Counted from the first letter of the stretch, positions 47,922 through 56,917 are shown. The stretch: 64,000 nt of DNA from Rhodanobacter sp. ANJX3 (GCF_014200755.1 NZ_JACHCM010000008.1:62001-126000); one strand, 5' to 3'. Notes: generated by a model not told the origin, from the letters alone. Numbers and translations: made by a program.

Positions 47922-49304
47922 GTGCCGCCGCGCCAGCCGCTGTCACTGGCGGCGCGCGCGGCGATCGCCACCGGGTTCGTGCTCGCCGGCTTTCTCGGGC
48001 TGGTCGGCCTGACGCTGTCGAAGGCCAACCAGAGCCGTGCTTTGAGCGCGCTGCAGGAACGTCTGCAGAACGACACCATCGCGCTGATCACCAACTTCGA
48101 CGTCAATCGTTTCGGCAAGCTGCTGCCGCCGGATACCTTGCCCAACCCCGACTTTTCACGGCCCGGCTCCGGGCTGTATGCCGTGGCACAGGGGGACGAC
48201 AACTATCGCTGGGAGTCCTCGTCGGCGATCGGCCGTGACTTCAGCTTTCTCAAACCGCTGGAGCCTGGGGAGAGTACGGCGCTGGTGGGTCCGGTCGATA
48301 CCCGCATGGGCCGGCTGTACTACTACAGCTACGGCGTGGCGCTGGACACCGCCGAGAAAAAATCCGTGCGCCTCACGGTGACGGTGGCGCAGACCGAGGA
48401 TCAGCTCGAAGGCGACAGCGCCGGCTATCGCCGAACTCTATTTGCGTGGTTGTCCATACTCGGCGTGATGCTGATCGTGCTGCAGTTTCTGCTGCTGCGC
48501 TGGAGCCTCACGCCGCTGCGCAAGGTGGCCAGCGACATGACCCGCGTCGAGCGCGGGGATAGCGAACATCTGGACAGCCAATATCCGCTGGAGCTCACCA
48601 GCCTAACCGAACGCATCAACGTCTTCATCGACAACGAGCGGGAGCAGCGCACGCGCTATCGGCACACGCTGGCCGATCTCGCCCACAGCCTGAAGACGCC
48701 GCTGGCGGTGATTCGCTCGCAGCTGGAGTCCACCGCCCTCGATGACGCCTCGCGCCGCAGCAGCGTGCTCGATCAGGTCCGCCGCATGGACGATCTGGTC
48801 GCCTATCAGCTGTCCCGTGCGGCGACATCCGGCCGGCAGACGTTTGCCAGCGCCGTGCCGATCGCCGGCCATGCCGAAGACCTGGTGCAGAGTCTGGAGA
48901 AGGTCTACGCGGCCAAGAATGTGCTGTGCGAATTCGATATCGACGAGCGCGCAGTGTTCTACGGCGAGCAGGGCGACTTGCTGGAGCTGATGGGCAACCT
49001 GCTGGAAAACGCGTTCAAGTGGGCCGGTCACCGGGTGCTGCTGGTGGTGAAGTCGCAGGCGACCACGGCGCGCCAGCGCACCGGGTTGTGGTTGAGCGTG
49101 GAAGACGACGGCCCCGGCATCCCCGAGGACAAGATCGAAAAAATCCTGCAGCGCGGCGTACGCGGCGACGAGCGCGTGCAGGGTCATGGCATCGGCCTGT
49201 CCATCGTGCAGGACATCGTGCATGCCTACCAGGGCGAGCTGCTGGTCGACCGTTCGCCCGAGCTCGGCGGCGCACGTTTCAGCGTGAGCCTGACGCCGGC
49301 CTGA
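47922..49304 (+). CDS. phoQ: PhoQ-type sensor histidine kinase
   Basis: A 460-residue membrane kinase: helix 1 about 14-33, a periplasmic sensor of about 140 residues, helix 2 about 170-190, HAMP, then the H-box LAHSLKTPLAVIRSQLE in which HSLKTP is the PhoQ-type sequence. The ATP-binding boxes include NLLENAFKWAG and VEDDGPGIPED. GTG 47922, five bases after the phoP stop, is taken as the start; there is no ATG in the first part of the frame that would keep helix 1. Confidence 0.88.
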   Translation: MPPRQPLSLAARAAIATGFVLAGFLGLVGLTLSKANQSRALSALQERLQNDTIALITNFDVNRFGKLLPPDTLPNPDFSRPGSGLYAVAQGDDNYRWESSSAIGRDFSFLKPLEPGESTALVGPVDTRMGRLYYYSYGVALDTAEKKSVRLTVTVAQTEDQLEGDSAGYRRTLFAWLSILGVMLIVLQFLLLRWSLTPLRKVASDMTRVERGDSEHLDSQYPLELTSLTERINVFIDNEREQRTRYRHTLADLAHSLKTPLAVIRSQLESTALDDASRRSSVLDQVRRMDDLVAYQLSRAATSGRQTFASAVPIAGHAEDLVQSLEKVYAAKNVLCEFDIDERAVFYGEQGDLLELMGNLLENAFKWAGHRVLLVVKSQATTARQRTGLWLSVEDDGPGIPEDKIEKILQRGVRGDERVQGHGIGLSIVQDIVHAYQGELLVDRSPELGGARFSVSLTPA

Positions 49305-49328
49305 TCGTGCAAGGCGCGCGTCGACCTA

Positions 49329-49379
49329 AGAGCCTGTTCAAAGTCTCCGCGGGGCACGGGGAGATGGTGAACAGGCTCT
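49329..49379. terminator. Convergent hairpin between phoQ and mtfA
   Basis: Perfect 12-bp arms agagcctgttca and tgaacaggctct, with an inner tctcc/ggaga pair. The right arm runs into the mtfA stop codon. No T-run is obvious, so it may instead be a repeat. The right half is shared with 37492-37512. Confidence 0.7.
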
Positions 49380-50190
49380 AATGGGCGATCGGCTTTTTCA
49401 GCACGCGCACGGCGCTGGACGTTTCACCCCAGATGGCCGGCGAGGGCCCATAAAACGCTTCGAGCAGGTGAGCTATCGCCGGTTCCGCCTCGCGCAGAAG
49501 CGAGGGCTGCGAATAGTGCAGCTCGGTAACGACCGCAAAGTACTCGCTGGCGTTTTCAGCGCCGCGGTGATCGATCGGATGGCCGTCGTCCCGCACCGGC
49601 GCATCCGCAAGGCGGCGATACGCCCGGTCGAACTGCTCGACCCAGCGCCGCCGCGAAATGTCCATCAGCGGCGGCATGCCGTCGGGCGGTCCGTCGAGCA
49701 TGTCCAGCTTGTGCGCCATTTCGTGCAGCACGACGTTATAGCCATCCCACGGTTGCTCCAGATCCAGCTGCACATCGGCCAGCGACAGCACCAGCGGGCC
49801 GTGCTCCCAGGTATCCACGCTGCGCGTATCGCCACTGACGTTCGCCACACTGCTGTGGCAGGCGTGCTGAGTGCCGCGCACCTTGAATTCACCGGGATAG
49901 ATCAGCACCTCGCGCCAGCCGCGCAGGCTGCCGGCACCCTGCTGCAGGGCGGGCAGGCAGGCCTGCATGGCGATCAGCAGTCGCCAGTAGTCGTCCAACA
50001 CGGCGCCGGCCAGCGCGTGAAACCGCTTGCGCGCCAGAAATAGCGCGGCCAGCCGGCGCAGACGCTGCTGTCTTTCCGCATCAAGGCCGCGAGCGAGCGG
50101 GCAGCCGAACAGCGCGCGCCGCCACAGGGGATCGGCGATGGGTGGAGGCTCGAGTCGAGCTCGTAGCGATTGCCACCAATACCCCGGCAT
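49378..50190 (-). CDS. mtfA: MtfA-like zinc peptidase (M90)
   Basis: A 270-residue cytosolic peptidase related to E. coli MtfA, which interacts with the Mlc repressor. The zinc motif HEMAHKLDMLDG (HExxH) and the later NASEYFAVVTE acidic ligand region are present. The start ATG 50190 gives the typical N-terminus with an amphipathic helix. Confidence 0.88.
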   Translation of the reverse strand: MPGYWWQSLRARLEPPPIADPLWRRALFGCPLARGLDAERQQRLRRLAALFLARKRFHALAGAVLDDYWRLLIAMQACLPALQQGAGSLRGWREVLIYPGEFKVRGTQHACHSSVANVSGDTRSVDTWEHGPLVLSLADVQLDLEQPWDGYNVVLHEMAHKLDMLDGPPDGMPPLMDISRRRWVEQFDRAYRRLADAPVRDDGHPIDHRGAENASEYFAVVTELHYSQPSLLREAEPAIAHLLEAFYGPSPAIWGETSSAVRVLKKPIAH

Positions 50191-50202
50191 GACCTTGGAC
50201 GC

Positions 50203-50538
50203 TTACTGGATGGATCCGGGCAGCAAAGACTGCCAGCCAAGATGGGTTTGTTGAACGCGCGCAGGCGGTACCGCGTCCATGCTCGAGCGGCCCGTTGCGC
50301 TGATGCCGGAGCCGCTCTTGCGCGAATCGCTGCTGCTGGGCGGGGCGTTGTCGCGAGACAGAACAGGTTCGTTGACGCTGCCCGGTTCGCTGCTGCTGCC
50401 TGAGTCGCGCGCGCTGCTGGTGTCGCCGTTTCCATGCAGCGAGCCGTCGAGTTCGCGGCTGTCCACGTTTGTCGCTGCGGCGCCGCCGATGCCGGCAAAA
50501 CAGATGGCGCAGCCGATGAGCCAATGTTTGACGCGCAT
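50203..50538 (-). CDS. Hypothetical Ser-rich secreted protein
   Basis: A 111-residue protein with a signal peptide (IGCAICFAGIGGAAA) and a low-complexity mature region of Ser, Gly, Asp and Arg (GDTSSARDSGSSSEPGS). A Leu/Pro-rich end completes it. Unrecognised. It sits 12 bp upstream of mtfA on the same strand, so it could be the first gene of a small operon. Confidence 0.6.
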   Translation of the reverse strand: MRVKHWLIGCAICFAGIGGAAATNVDSRELDGSLHGNGDTSSARDSGSSSEPGSVNEPVLSRDNAPPSSSDSRKSGSGISATGRSSMDAVPPARVQQTHLGWQSLLPGSIQ

Positions 50539-50741
50539 GGCAATCGAACTCCCTAGACTCGCAAGGCAAGCCCCGATCGTGTCAGAAACCGCGCTGCGTT
50601 GCCAGTGCTGCCCCCGCGGCGACCCAGGGGCATCGGCGTCGGCGGCGCGCCGGGCTAAACTGCGCGGATGTTTATCCCCCACTTTGCCGCTTGCCGTCAT
50701 CACGCCTCCCGTTTGCGCCTACCCGCCGTTGGGCAGTGCTG

Positions 50742-51716
50742 ATGCAGCCGTCTCAGCTTTTGTCGGCGCTTGCCGCCGGTGAGCCGATCTCCGGCGCTGG
50801 ATTGGCCATCGGGGCCGGCGTGACGCGGGCGGCGATCTGGAAACAGATCGAAGCCCTGCGCGCGCGCGGCGTGCCGATCGAAGCGCGTGGCGCCGCGGGC
50901 TACTGCTTGCCGTGGCCGCTGCAGATGCTCGATGCCGACCGGATACGTGCGGCCATACCCGCGCCATTGGCACAAAAGCTGGGGGCGCTCGACGTGTACT
51001 GGGAGCTGGACTCCACCTCCAGCGAGCTGCAGCGGCGCGGCGCCGGCGCCGCGGACTTCAGCGTAGTGCTGGCGGAAACGCAAAGCGCCGGTCGCGGTCG
51101 TCGCGGCCGCCCGTGGCTGTCGCCGCCGGGACTGAATCTCTATGTGTCTTGCCTCAAGCGATTCGATCAGGGTTTTGCCGCGCTGGGCGGTCTGTCGCTG
51201 GCCATCGGGGTCATCGTGATGCGGACGTTGGAAACGCTCGGTATCGGCGGAACCGGCCTGAAGTGGCCGAACGACATACTCACCGCGCAGGGCAAGCTCG
51301 GCGGCATTCTGGTCGAGCTGAGCGGTGAATATCAGGGGCCGTGCGCGGCGGTTGTCGGCATCGGCCTCAACCTGCGGCTCACGCCCGCCTTGCGCGAGCA
51401 GGCGGGGCAGCCGGCGAGCGATCTGGCCAGTCTGACGCAGGACGCTCCGCCGGATCGCAACCGCGTCGCGGCCATGCTGATCGCTGCGCTTGTCGAAGGC
51501 CTGCAGCAGTTCGAGCGCGATGGCTTTGCCGGCTTCCTCGACGAATACGCGCGGCACGATCTGCTGAAAGACCGGCCGCTGCAGCTTAGCGGCGCACTGG
51601 TTCTATTCGAGGGCGTCGGCGCCGGCGTCGATGCGCGCGGTGCGCTGCAGGTTCGCATGAAAGACGGCAGCCTGCGTCAGGTCGATAGCGCCGAAGTCAC
51701 GGTGCGCCGCACATGA
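50742..51716 (+). CDS. birA: Bifunctional biotin ligase/biotin operon repressor BirA
   Basis: A 324-residue protein. The N-terminal winged helix (about 1-62) binds DNA; the ligase domain shows AETQSAGRGRRGRPWLSPPG (biotin/ATP loop), GTGLKWPNDIL and LGGILVEL. The C-terminal SH3-like domain is about 280-324. It attaches biotin to the acetyl-CoA carboxylase carrier and represses the biotin genes. ATG 50742 or GTG 50736 could be the start. It overlaps coaX by ATGA. Confidence 0.9.
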   Translation: MQPSQLLSALAAGEPISGAGLAIGAGVTRAAIWKQIEALRARGVPIEARGAAGYCLPWPLQMLDADRIRAAIPAPLAQKLGALDVYWELDSTSSELQRRGAGAADFSVVLAETQSAGRGRRGRPWLSPPGLNLYVSCLKRFDQGFAALGGLSLAIGVIVMRTLETLGIGGTGLKWPNDILTAQGKLGGILVELSGEYQGPCAAVVGIGLNLRLTPALREQAGQPASDLASLTQDAPPDRNRVAAMLIAALVEGLQQFERDGFAGFLDEYARHDLLKDRPLQLSGALVLFEGVGAGVDARGALQVRMKDGSLRQVDSAEVTVRRT

Positions 51717-52468
51717 GGCTGCTGCTCGATCTCGGCAATACCCGCATGAAGTGGGCGCTGATGCTGCAGCCGGAGGGCTGGCTGGCGCAGGGCGCACTGG
51801 ACTGGCAGGAGGGTTTCGCCGCGCAGCTTGAGTCCGCACTCGCGGGGTTGCCGACTCCGGAGATGATCGTTGCCGCGTCGGTGGTCGATGCGGCGCGCGA
51901 GGCCCTGGTCGCCGACGTGATCGGCCGCCGGTTTGCGCGCGCACCGATCTGGCTGCGCACGCCGGCCAGCGCGTGCGGCGTGCGCAATGCCTATGCCGAA
52001 CCGCAGCGGCTGGGCGTGGATCGGTTTCTGGCGATGGTCGCCGCGTATGCCGACGGCTATGCGCCCTGCGTGGTCGCCAGCGCCGGCACTGCGCTCACGC
52101 TCGATGCGCTGGCAGCCGACGGACGCCATCTCGGCGGCCTGATCGCGCCCGGCCCGCTGCTCATGCAGCGTTCGCTGATCGACGCCACCGCGCGCGTGCG
52201 GCCGGAGCGTACGGGTGAAATATTCGACCTGGCCGACAACACCGCCGACGCGGTGACGTCGGGTTGCTGGCAGGCGGCGGCCGCATTGATCGAACGCTTC
52301 GCTGCGCGCGTGACACCTTTGCTTGAGGCTGCGCCCACTCTGATTCTCGGCGGTGGCGACGCCGCCGAGCTGCAGCCGCTGCTGGCCCTGCCGGCGCAAA
52401 TGACTCGCGACGGCGTGCTGCGCGGTCTGGCGGTATGGGCGAACACGCAGAGCAGGGCGTCGAACTAG
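51713..52468 (+). CDS. coaX: Type III pantothenate kinase
   Basis: A 251-residue kinase that makes 4'-phosphopantothenate for coenzyme A. ASKHA-fold marks: LLLDLGNTRMKWAL, GVDRFLAMVAAYA and ASAGTALTLDAL, GGLIAPGPLLM. It is translationally coupled to birA, a common arrangement in gammaproteobacteria that links two cofactor functions. Confidence 0.94.
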   Translation: MRLLLDLGNTRMKWALMLQPEGWLAQGALDWQEGFAAQLESALAGLPTPEMIVAASVVDAAREALVADVIGRRFARAPIWLRTPASACGVRNAYAEPQRLGVDRFLAMVAAYADGYAPCVVASAGTALTLDALAADGRHLGGLIAPGPLLMQRSLIDATARVRPERTGEIFDLADNTADAVTSGCWQAAAALIERFAARVTPLLEAAPTLILGGGDAAELQPLLALPAQMTRDGVLRGLAVWANTQSRASN

Positions 52469-52528
52469 ACCGCCTCGGTCGACGCGTCGTCGATCTAGAA
52501 TGAGCTGCCGTTCGGCATGGGGGATTCG

Positions 52529-53251
52529 ATGTTTCTGCGTCTGCTGTTCATCCTTTTGATGGCCCTCAATATTGCGGTAGGGGCATGGCTGTTGCTTGGC
52601 CAGCCCTATGCGCACAACGGCAATGCCGTCGACCCTGGCGTACGTGAATTGCGCCTGCTGTCGGAAATGCCCCAGCCCGTAGCTACCGTGGCCGCCCCCA
52701 GCATCGCGGCATCTGTCGCAACGGCGGCTCCGGTTTCCTTGCCGGCTCCCGCCGCACCCGTAAATACCCCGCCGCCTCGGCCTGCGCAACCGGTACCGCA
52801 AATCTGCTTGGCGCTAGGTCCGTTCGCTACCCCGCAGGATCTGCGCAATGCCCGCCAGGCGCTTGGCGCGCAGGTTGCACGCATGCGGTCGCGCCAGGAG
52901 CAGATCACCCAGCCCAACGGTTTCTGGGTCTATCTGCCCGCCACCAGCAGTCACGCGCAGGCGCTGGAGCTGGCCCGCCAGCTCGGTGCGCGCAACATCA
53001 AGGATTACTTCGTAGTGAGCGGCGGCGATCAGCCCAATACGGTTTCGCTGGGCCTGTTCAAGGATCCGGCCAACGCGCGCAAGCGCCGCGACGAAGTGGT
53101 GGCGGCCGGCTTTCCGGCCCGTTTGAGCGAGCGCAGCGAAACCGTGCCGGAGTACTGGCTCGATCTGGTCGCCAACAACAGCCCGCGATTCGAATGGCGC
53201 AACCGCGTCCGCGCCAGCGGCGTCAACTCGCACAGCACCAGCTGCTTCTGA
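52529..53251 (+). CDS. SPOR-domain protein
   Basis: A 240-residue protein with one N-terminal membrane anchor (about 3-22), an Ala/Pro linker (PAPAAPVNTPPPRPAQP) and a C-terminal SPOR-type domain (LALGPFATPQDLRNARQAL and TVSLGLFKDPANARKRRDEV). SPOR domains bind denuded peptidoglycan at division sites. ATG 52529 follows a G-rich site; ATG 52517 is alternative. Confidence 0.85.
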   Translation: MFLRLLFILLMALNIAVGAWLLLGQPYAHNGNAVDPGVRELRLLSEMPQPVATVAAPSIAASVATAAPVSLPAPAAPVNTPPPRPAQPVPQICLALGPFATPQDLRNARQALGAQVARMRSRQEQITQPNGFWVYLPATSSHAQALELARQLGARNIKDYFVVSGGDQPNTVSLGLFKDPANARKRRDEVVAAGFPARLSERSETVPEYWLDLVANNSPRFEWRNRVRASGVNSHSTSCF

Positions 53252-53308
53252 TTTGCCCGTACCGTGGCGATCATCGTCTCGAAACCACGCTCAGATCGGG
53301 TCATGCGC

Positions 53309-53338
53309 TTGGAGCAAGTGCAATGCGACTGTTAGAAT
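53309..53338 (+). promoter_or_regulatory. Candidate sigma-70 promoter of tRNA-Thr
   Basis: A -35-like ttggag (53309-53314) and -10-like tagaat (53333-53338) are separated by 18 bp, ending 10 bases before the tRNA 5' end. Confidence 0.6.
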
Positions 53339-53348
53339 CGCGCTCCTT

Positions 53349-53424
53349 GCCGGCATAGCTCAGTTGGTAGAGCAACTGATTTGTAATCAGTAGGTCCCCA
53401 GTTCGAATCCGGGTGCCGGCACCA
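53349..53424 (+). tRNA. tRNA-Thr (TGT anticodon)
   Basis: A 76-nt cloverleaf with encoded CCA. The acceptor arms gccggca/tgccggc pair, the D-loop reads agctcagttggtagagc, the anticodon arm actgatttgtaatcagt has loop tttgtaa (TGT) and the T-arm has gttcgaatc. It is the apparent integration target of the decayed island that follows. TrmO, encoded at 24 kb, would modify this tRNA's t6A37. Confidence 0.97.
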
Positions 53425-53466
53425 AGTGACCATCTAAAGCCATCCCATATCGGCTCAATAATCCAT

Positions 53467-53494
53467 CGAAACCCGCATTAAAGCGGGTTTTTTT
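53467..53494 (+). terminator. Rho-independent terminator after tRNA-Thr
   Basis: The stem aacccgc/gcgggtt with loop attaaa is followed by T-rich sequence about 45 bases after the tRNA. Confidence 0.85.
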
Positions 53495-53618
53495 GTGCGA
53501 TATCGTCCAAGGTCGTCCCATTGCAGCCCGCTCAAAGTGTGAAAGGTTGTGCGTAACACGGCGGCTATTCACGTTTTCGCCGATCAGTTACTCACTTTCA
53601 GGGGCCTTGTTTACTCAC

Positions 53619-54378
53619 ATGCTCACCGAGAAGGAGTTACTCACACTCGAGCGCAAGCCAAGCCTCTATCGGCTGGCTGATGGTGGCGGTCTTTGCACCG
53701 AGCTTCCTCCGACCGGCAGCCCTCGCTGGCACTATCGATATCGCTTCCAGGGCAAGGCAAAGATGCTGAGCCTGAGCACCTATTCCGAGGTCAAGTCGGC
53801 GCAGGCACGGAAGCTGGCCGCCGCGGCGAAGGATTTACTCAGCCAGGGCGTCGATCCGAGCGCAAAGCGTCAGACGGACAAGGCGACCCAGCATCTATCC
53901 GCGGCGACCGCGTTCAAAGCCGTAGGCGACGAATGGCTCGGCGGCCGCGGGGAGTTGGCTCCGATCACCCGTCGCAAAATGAAGTGGATGCTCAAGGAGC
54001 TGGCCAATCCGTGGATCGGTGAGCGGCAAATCTTTGACATCACAGCGCCGGAGCTGCTTGCCGTGCTGCGACGTGTGGAGTCGCGCGGGCACCTGGAAAC
54101 GACGCAGCGGCTGAAATCGATCTGGTCTTCCGTTATGCGGTGGCCACCGGCCGCGCCGAGCGTGATCCTTCCGCCGATTTGCGCGGGGCACTGAAGACGG
54201 CCAAGACGCGGCACATCACCAGCCTGTCAAGGTCGGCGAGCTGCTGCGCGCGATCGAGAAGGCTATAGCGGCATCATGGCGGTGCGCTGTGCCCTCAAGC
54301 TGGCGTCGTTGTTGTTCGTCCGGCCGGGTGAGTTGAGCAAAGCCGAGTGGTCTGAATTCAACCGAGAGTCCTACGCTT
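53619..54378 (+). pseudogene. P4-type tyrosine integrase, frameshifted and truncated
   Basis: It starts with the arm-binding domain of P4-like integrases (LTEKELLTLERKPSLYRLAD, then GSPRWHYRYRFQGKAKMLSL). It reads to about 54115, then the conserved sequence continues in other frames: VFRYAVATGRAERDPSADLR and later GIMAVRCALKLASLLFVRPG, with RPGE as the catalytic-domain start. At least two frameshifts are needed. It is cut off at about 54378 by an IS3-family end, so the catalytic His and Tyr are absent and it cannot excise the island. It is adjacent to tRNA-Thr, its probable attachment gene. Confidence 0.85.
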
Positions 54379-54525
54379 TAGTGGACACCCTGAACTATCA
54401 CTTCAGGAGTGCTCGCATGCCCGGCCCCTGTCCGCATACGACGTAGCGATATACCCAGGAATTCAAGGCGACAGCCGTCCATTTAAGTGAGTTGCCTGGC
54501 GTAGCCGTGCAAGACGTGACCGGTA
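54379..54525 (+). mobile_element. IS3-family element remnant (left end and part of orfA)
   Basis: It begins with a typical terminal inverted repeat (tagtggacaccctg, 54379-54392). The orfA-like start at ATG 54417 runs into an internal stop, then reads YTQEFKATAVHLSELPGVAVQ, a common IS3 orfA sequence. It breaks off before the HPFMLSRW-type helix. It interrupts the integrase remnant; no right end was found. Confidence 0.75.
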
Positions 54526-54637
54526 TCGCAGTTTCATCGAGTTTCATCCAGCGTCATTATCAATTCACCGACGCCCATAGCGAATCGATTTATGCTCGCG
54601 GAGCCGTGACTTACGGCTAATGATGGAGTAGATGATT

Positions 54638-54820
54638 ATGAGTGAGCTCAACGTCGAAACTGAAATGTCATCAACGATTCGCCCCTTGGCTCGACTCAGC
54701 GCGACTGCCTTCGGCGAAGAGTGGGCTGATCCAAGCAGAGGCCATTTTCTAACAATGATAACGATGACTGCATCTATTCACTCTCCGGCGGATGGCGGTC
54801 TCGATTACGATCCAAGTTGA
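54638..54820 (+). CDS. Candidate graspetide (omega-ester/amide RiPP) precursor peptide
   Basis: A 60-residue peptide directly upstream of an MvdD-like ATP-grasp ligase. The N-terminal leader holds IRPLARLSATAFG (residues 14-26), reminiscent of the PFFARFL recognition helix of microviridin leaders. The C-terminal core (about 36-60) carries Thr39, Thr42, Thr44, Ser46, Ser49 as hydroxyl donors and Asp52, Asp56, Asp58 as carboxyl acceptors. ATG 54638 has GGAG nine bases upstream, better than ATG 54632 (three bases). No homology to a named precursor was recognised, so the identification rests on context and composition. Confidence 0.62.
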   Translation: MSELNVETEMSSTIRPLARLSATAFGEEWADPSRGHFLTMITMTASIHSPADGGLDYDPS

Positions 54821-54885
54821 TTTCAGACGATTGGCTCAATGCGCTTTGGCAACAAGGCGCATTGTTCTGACAGGAGTCTTTTTTC

Positions 54886-55947
54886 GTGACGCGCAAAGTA
54901 CATGTGCTTGCCTTCGAAGACGATCCGCATGCCCTTGCGTTAAGCTGGGCGCTTGAGCGCATGGGCGTACAAGTGGTGCTTAGCACTGGACTGGCGCAAT
55001 GGCGAGGCCGTGAAGTTGGCATCGAGATAGGGCCTGGACACGTCGGGCTACGCGACATGGGCGACGCGCCTATCTCAGTATGGAATCGGCGGCCGCAAGC
55101 GCCGAAATTAAAGCCCAGTTTGCCGCAAGATGAGGCTTTTCTCGCTGGCGAGTGGCGCACTTTTTATGAAAATCTTGTCGCTACCGCGCCGAAGTTGCTG
55201 CCTTCGTTCTGGGTCAATCCGCCAGAAGAATCCCGACGCGCCGAAAACAAACTGTTGCAACTCGTCGCGGCGCGAGATGTAGGGTTGAAATTTCCTGAGA
55301 CAGTGATGGGTAACGACGCGGCCGCGCTGCGACAGTTGGCGCAAGGCGGCCGCGTCGTCTTCAAGGCGTTTCATCCGCACTTGTGGCGAGAAGAAGGTGG
55401 GCTCAGCGCAGCAACGACCATACTGGATAACGACCACTTGCCTGATACTCAGGTGATCGAGTTTTGTCCGGGCATCTACCAGCATTATGTAGAGAAGACG
55501 GCTGATATTCGTGTCACCGTGGCGGGTAATCGGTTGCTTGCCGTACGCATGCGGCGACGCTCCGGAGAAGGCTACGTCGATTGGCGAACACATGTGCTCG
55601 AGCAGGATTTTTTCGCCGAGAGAATAACGCTACCTGCAACGCTTGAGAAAGGTATCCAAGCCTTGATGGCATCGCTAGGGTTGGTCTTCGGTTGCCTTGA
55701 CTTTGTGGTCGATGCCGATGGTGCGTATCAGTTCTTGGAAGTCAATCAGGCAGGGCAATTTTTGTTTCTGGAAGACATGATTCCTGATATCGGAGTCATG
55801 CGCATGGTGGCTTCGTTTCTGGCTGCCGGCAAGCGTGACTACTCGGTGGTCGAAGACGCTTCGCTCACCATGGCGGAATTTCGATCGAGCAAGGCTTATG
55901 TTGACCTAGCGCGCCGACTTCACATGGATGAGCCTTCGATTGTCTAA
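54886..55947 (+). CDS. ATP-grasp ligase of the graspetide (MvdC/MvdD-like) family
   Basis: A 353-residue ligase. The N-terminal pre-ATP-grasp region ends in SVWNRRPQAPK; then SFWVNPPEESRRAENKLLQL and VGLKFPETVMGND, which closely match macrocyclases that cross-link Thr/Ser/Lys to Asp/Glu in RiPP precursors. Nucleotide binding: VVFKAFHPHLW (Lys) and TQVIEFCPGIYQHYVEKTAD. The metal site is DFVVDADGAYQFLEVNQAGQ with ExN, followed by FLFLED, a pattern like the GQWLWIE of MvdD. GTG 54886 follows AGGAG at nine bases. The frame is intact despite the decayed surroundings. Confidence 0.85.
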   Translation: MTRKVHVLAFEDDPHALALSWALERMGVQVVLSTGLAQWRGREVGIEIGPGHVGLRDMGDAPISVWNRRPQAPKLKPSLPQDEAFLAGEWRTFYENLVATAPKLLPSFWVNPPEESRRAENKLLQLVAARDVGLKFPETVMGNDAAALRQLAQGGRVVFKAFHPHLWREEGGLSAATTILDNDHLPDTQVIEFCPGIYQHYVEKTADIRVTVAGNRLLAVRMRRRSGEGYVDWRTHVLEQDFFAERITLPATLEKGIQALMASLGLVFGCLDFVVDADGAYQFLEVNQAGQFLFLEDMIPDIGVMRMVASFLAAGKRDYSVVEDASLTMAEFRSSKAYVDLARRLHMDEPSIV

Positions 55948-56917
55948 TACGGTGGCTCAGATCTATAAGAAGACTTACGGCAGTGGTTTTTATCTCCTGG
56001 TCAATCGCAACGACTCTCGCTGGTGGCGATGATGAAACACCGGCCATGCGGGCGATATCCGCCATCTGAGGTCATTTCAATGCATCTCGGCTGCCAGACA
56101 CTGCAGCCGTTTTCTTCTTGGCCATGGATGGACACCTACGAGATGCGTGAGCCTCCCGTCCTAGCGAGGGGATATCTAGATGCGGCGATTTTAGCATTAG
56201 AGACCAAGGTGCTTTCCAAGCATCGCACCTGTCTGTGGCGTCGTGTTGCTCGGGTCTACTTCGCGGCATTTGATCTACTGTTCACCCAGCATCACTAATG
56301 ATCAGAATGTTTGCCGCATGAGGCGCCGTCCATGAGAAAACGTACAAGCAAGTATTTTTCTGATCCTTTGCTGTCTTTCAAGGGCGGTTCCGGCTGGGCG
56401 ATTGGAAGACGCCAGGAATGGCTTGGTGTGCCGTCCAGGCGCTCACCGGCCCGCATGCGCCTCAACGTTTTGGCTGATAACTAGATTCAAGCGGACGCCG
56501 CTTGATGGAATGGTGGGTGTTTTGGTTGAGCGATGGCGCAATAAGTTGCACCGGCCGCCTGCGTGCTCAGTGCTTGGTCTCGCTGAACGAGGCGGGAGAG
56601 AAGCTTTCGCGTTACATCGTCAACAACGCTAGCGCTTCCTGGCGTTCGATGGCCTCGTGCGGTGGCATCGTCCAATACGTTGCCCGCTACCCTCATCGGT
56701 TTCTTAAATGGCAACGCGAGCCAAGCGCGATTCAGATGTGTCGTTCCATTGGTACGGTCGTTGCTGCTCCCTCAACAAGGCGGTTTTCAGCAACTTCGCC
56801 AATCGACGGAGATGACTTCATGGCAGGCGAGGGTGTCAGTGAATCCGCGTGGCGGACCTGAGCGTATATGTGTATGCAAGCAACCGGTGATCTCACGCTT
56901 ATTTGCAGGAGTATTTC
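55948..56917. other. Island interior without a recognised gene
   Basis: This is 970 bp. Short frames exist (for example 56080-56298, 72 residues with a WRRVARVYFAAFDLLF segment, and 56332-56484), but none is recognised and most look like eroded sequence. No transporter, protease or second maturation enzyme for the peptide locus was found. Confidence 0.55.

Noticed and set aside
55865..56065. Minus-strand frame starting MADIARMAGVS, like a LacI-family headpiece
   Set aside because: The resemblance stops after about 12 residues (PPARVVAIDQ follows instead of a recognition helix), and it overlaps the ligase 3' end. Likely chance.
56402..56861. Overlapping short frames in the island
   Set aside because: Several mutually overlapping frames with no start signals or recognisable motifs; read as decayed sequence.
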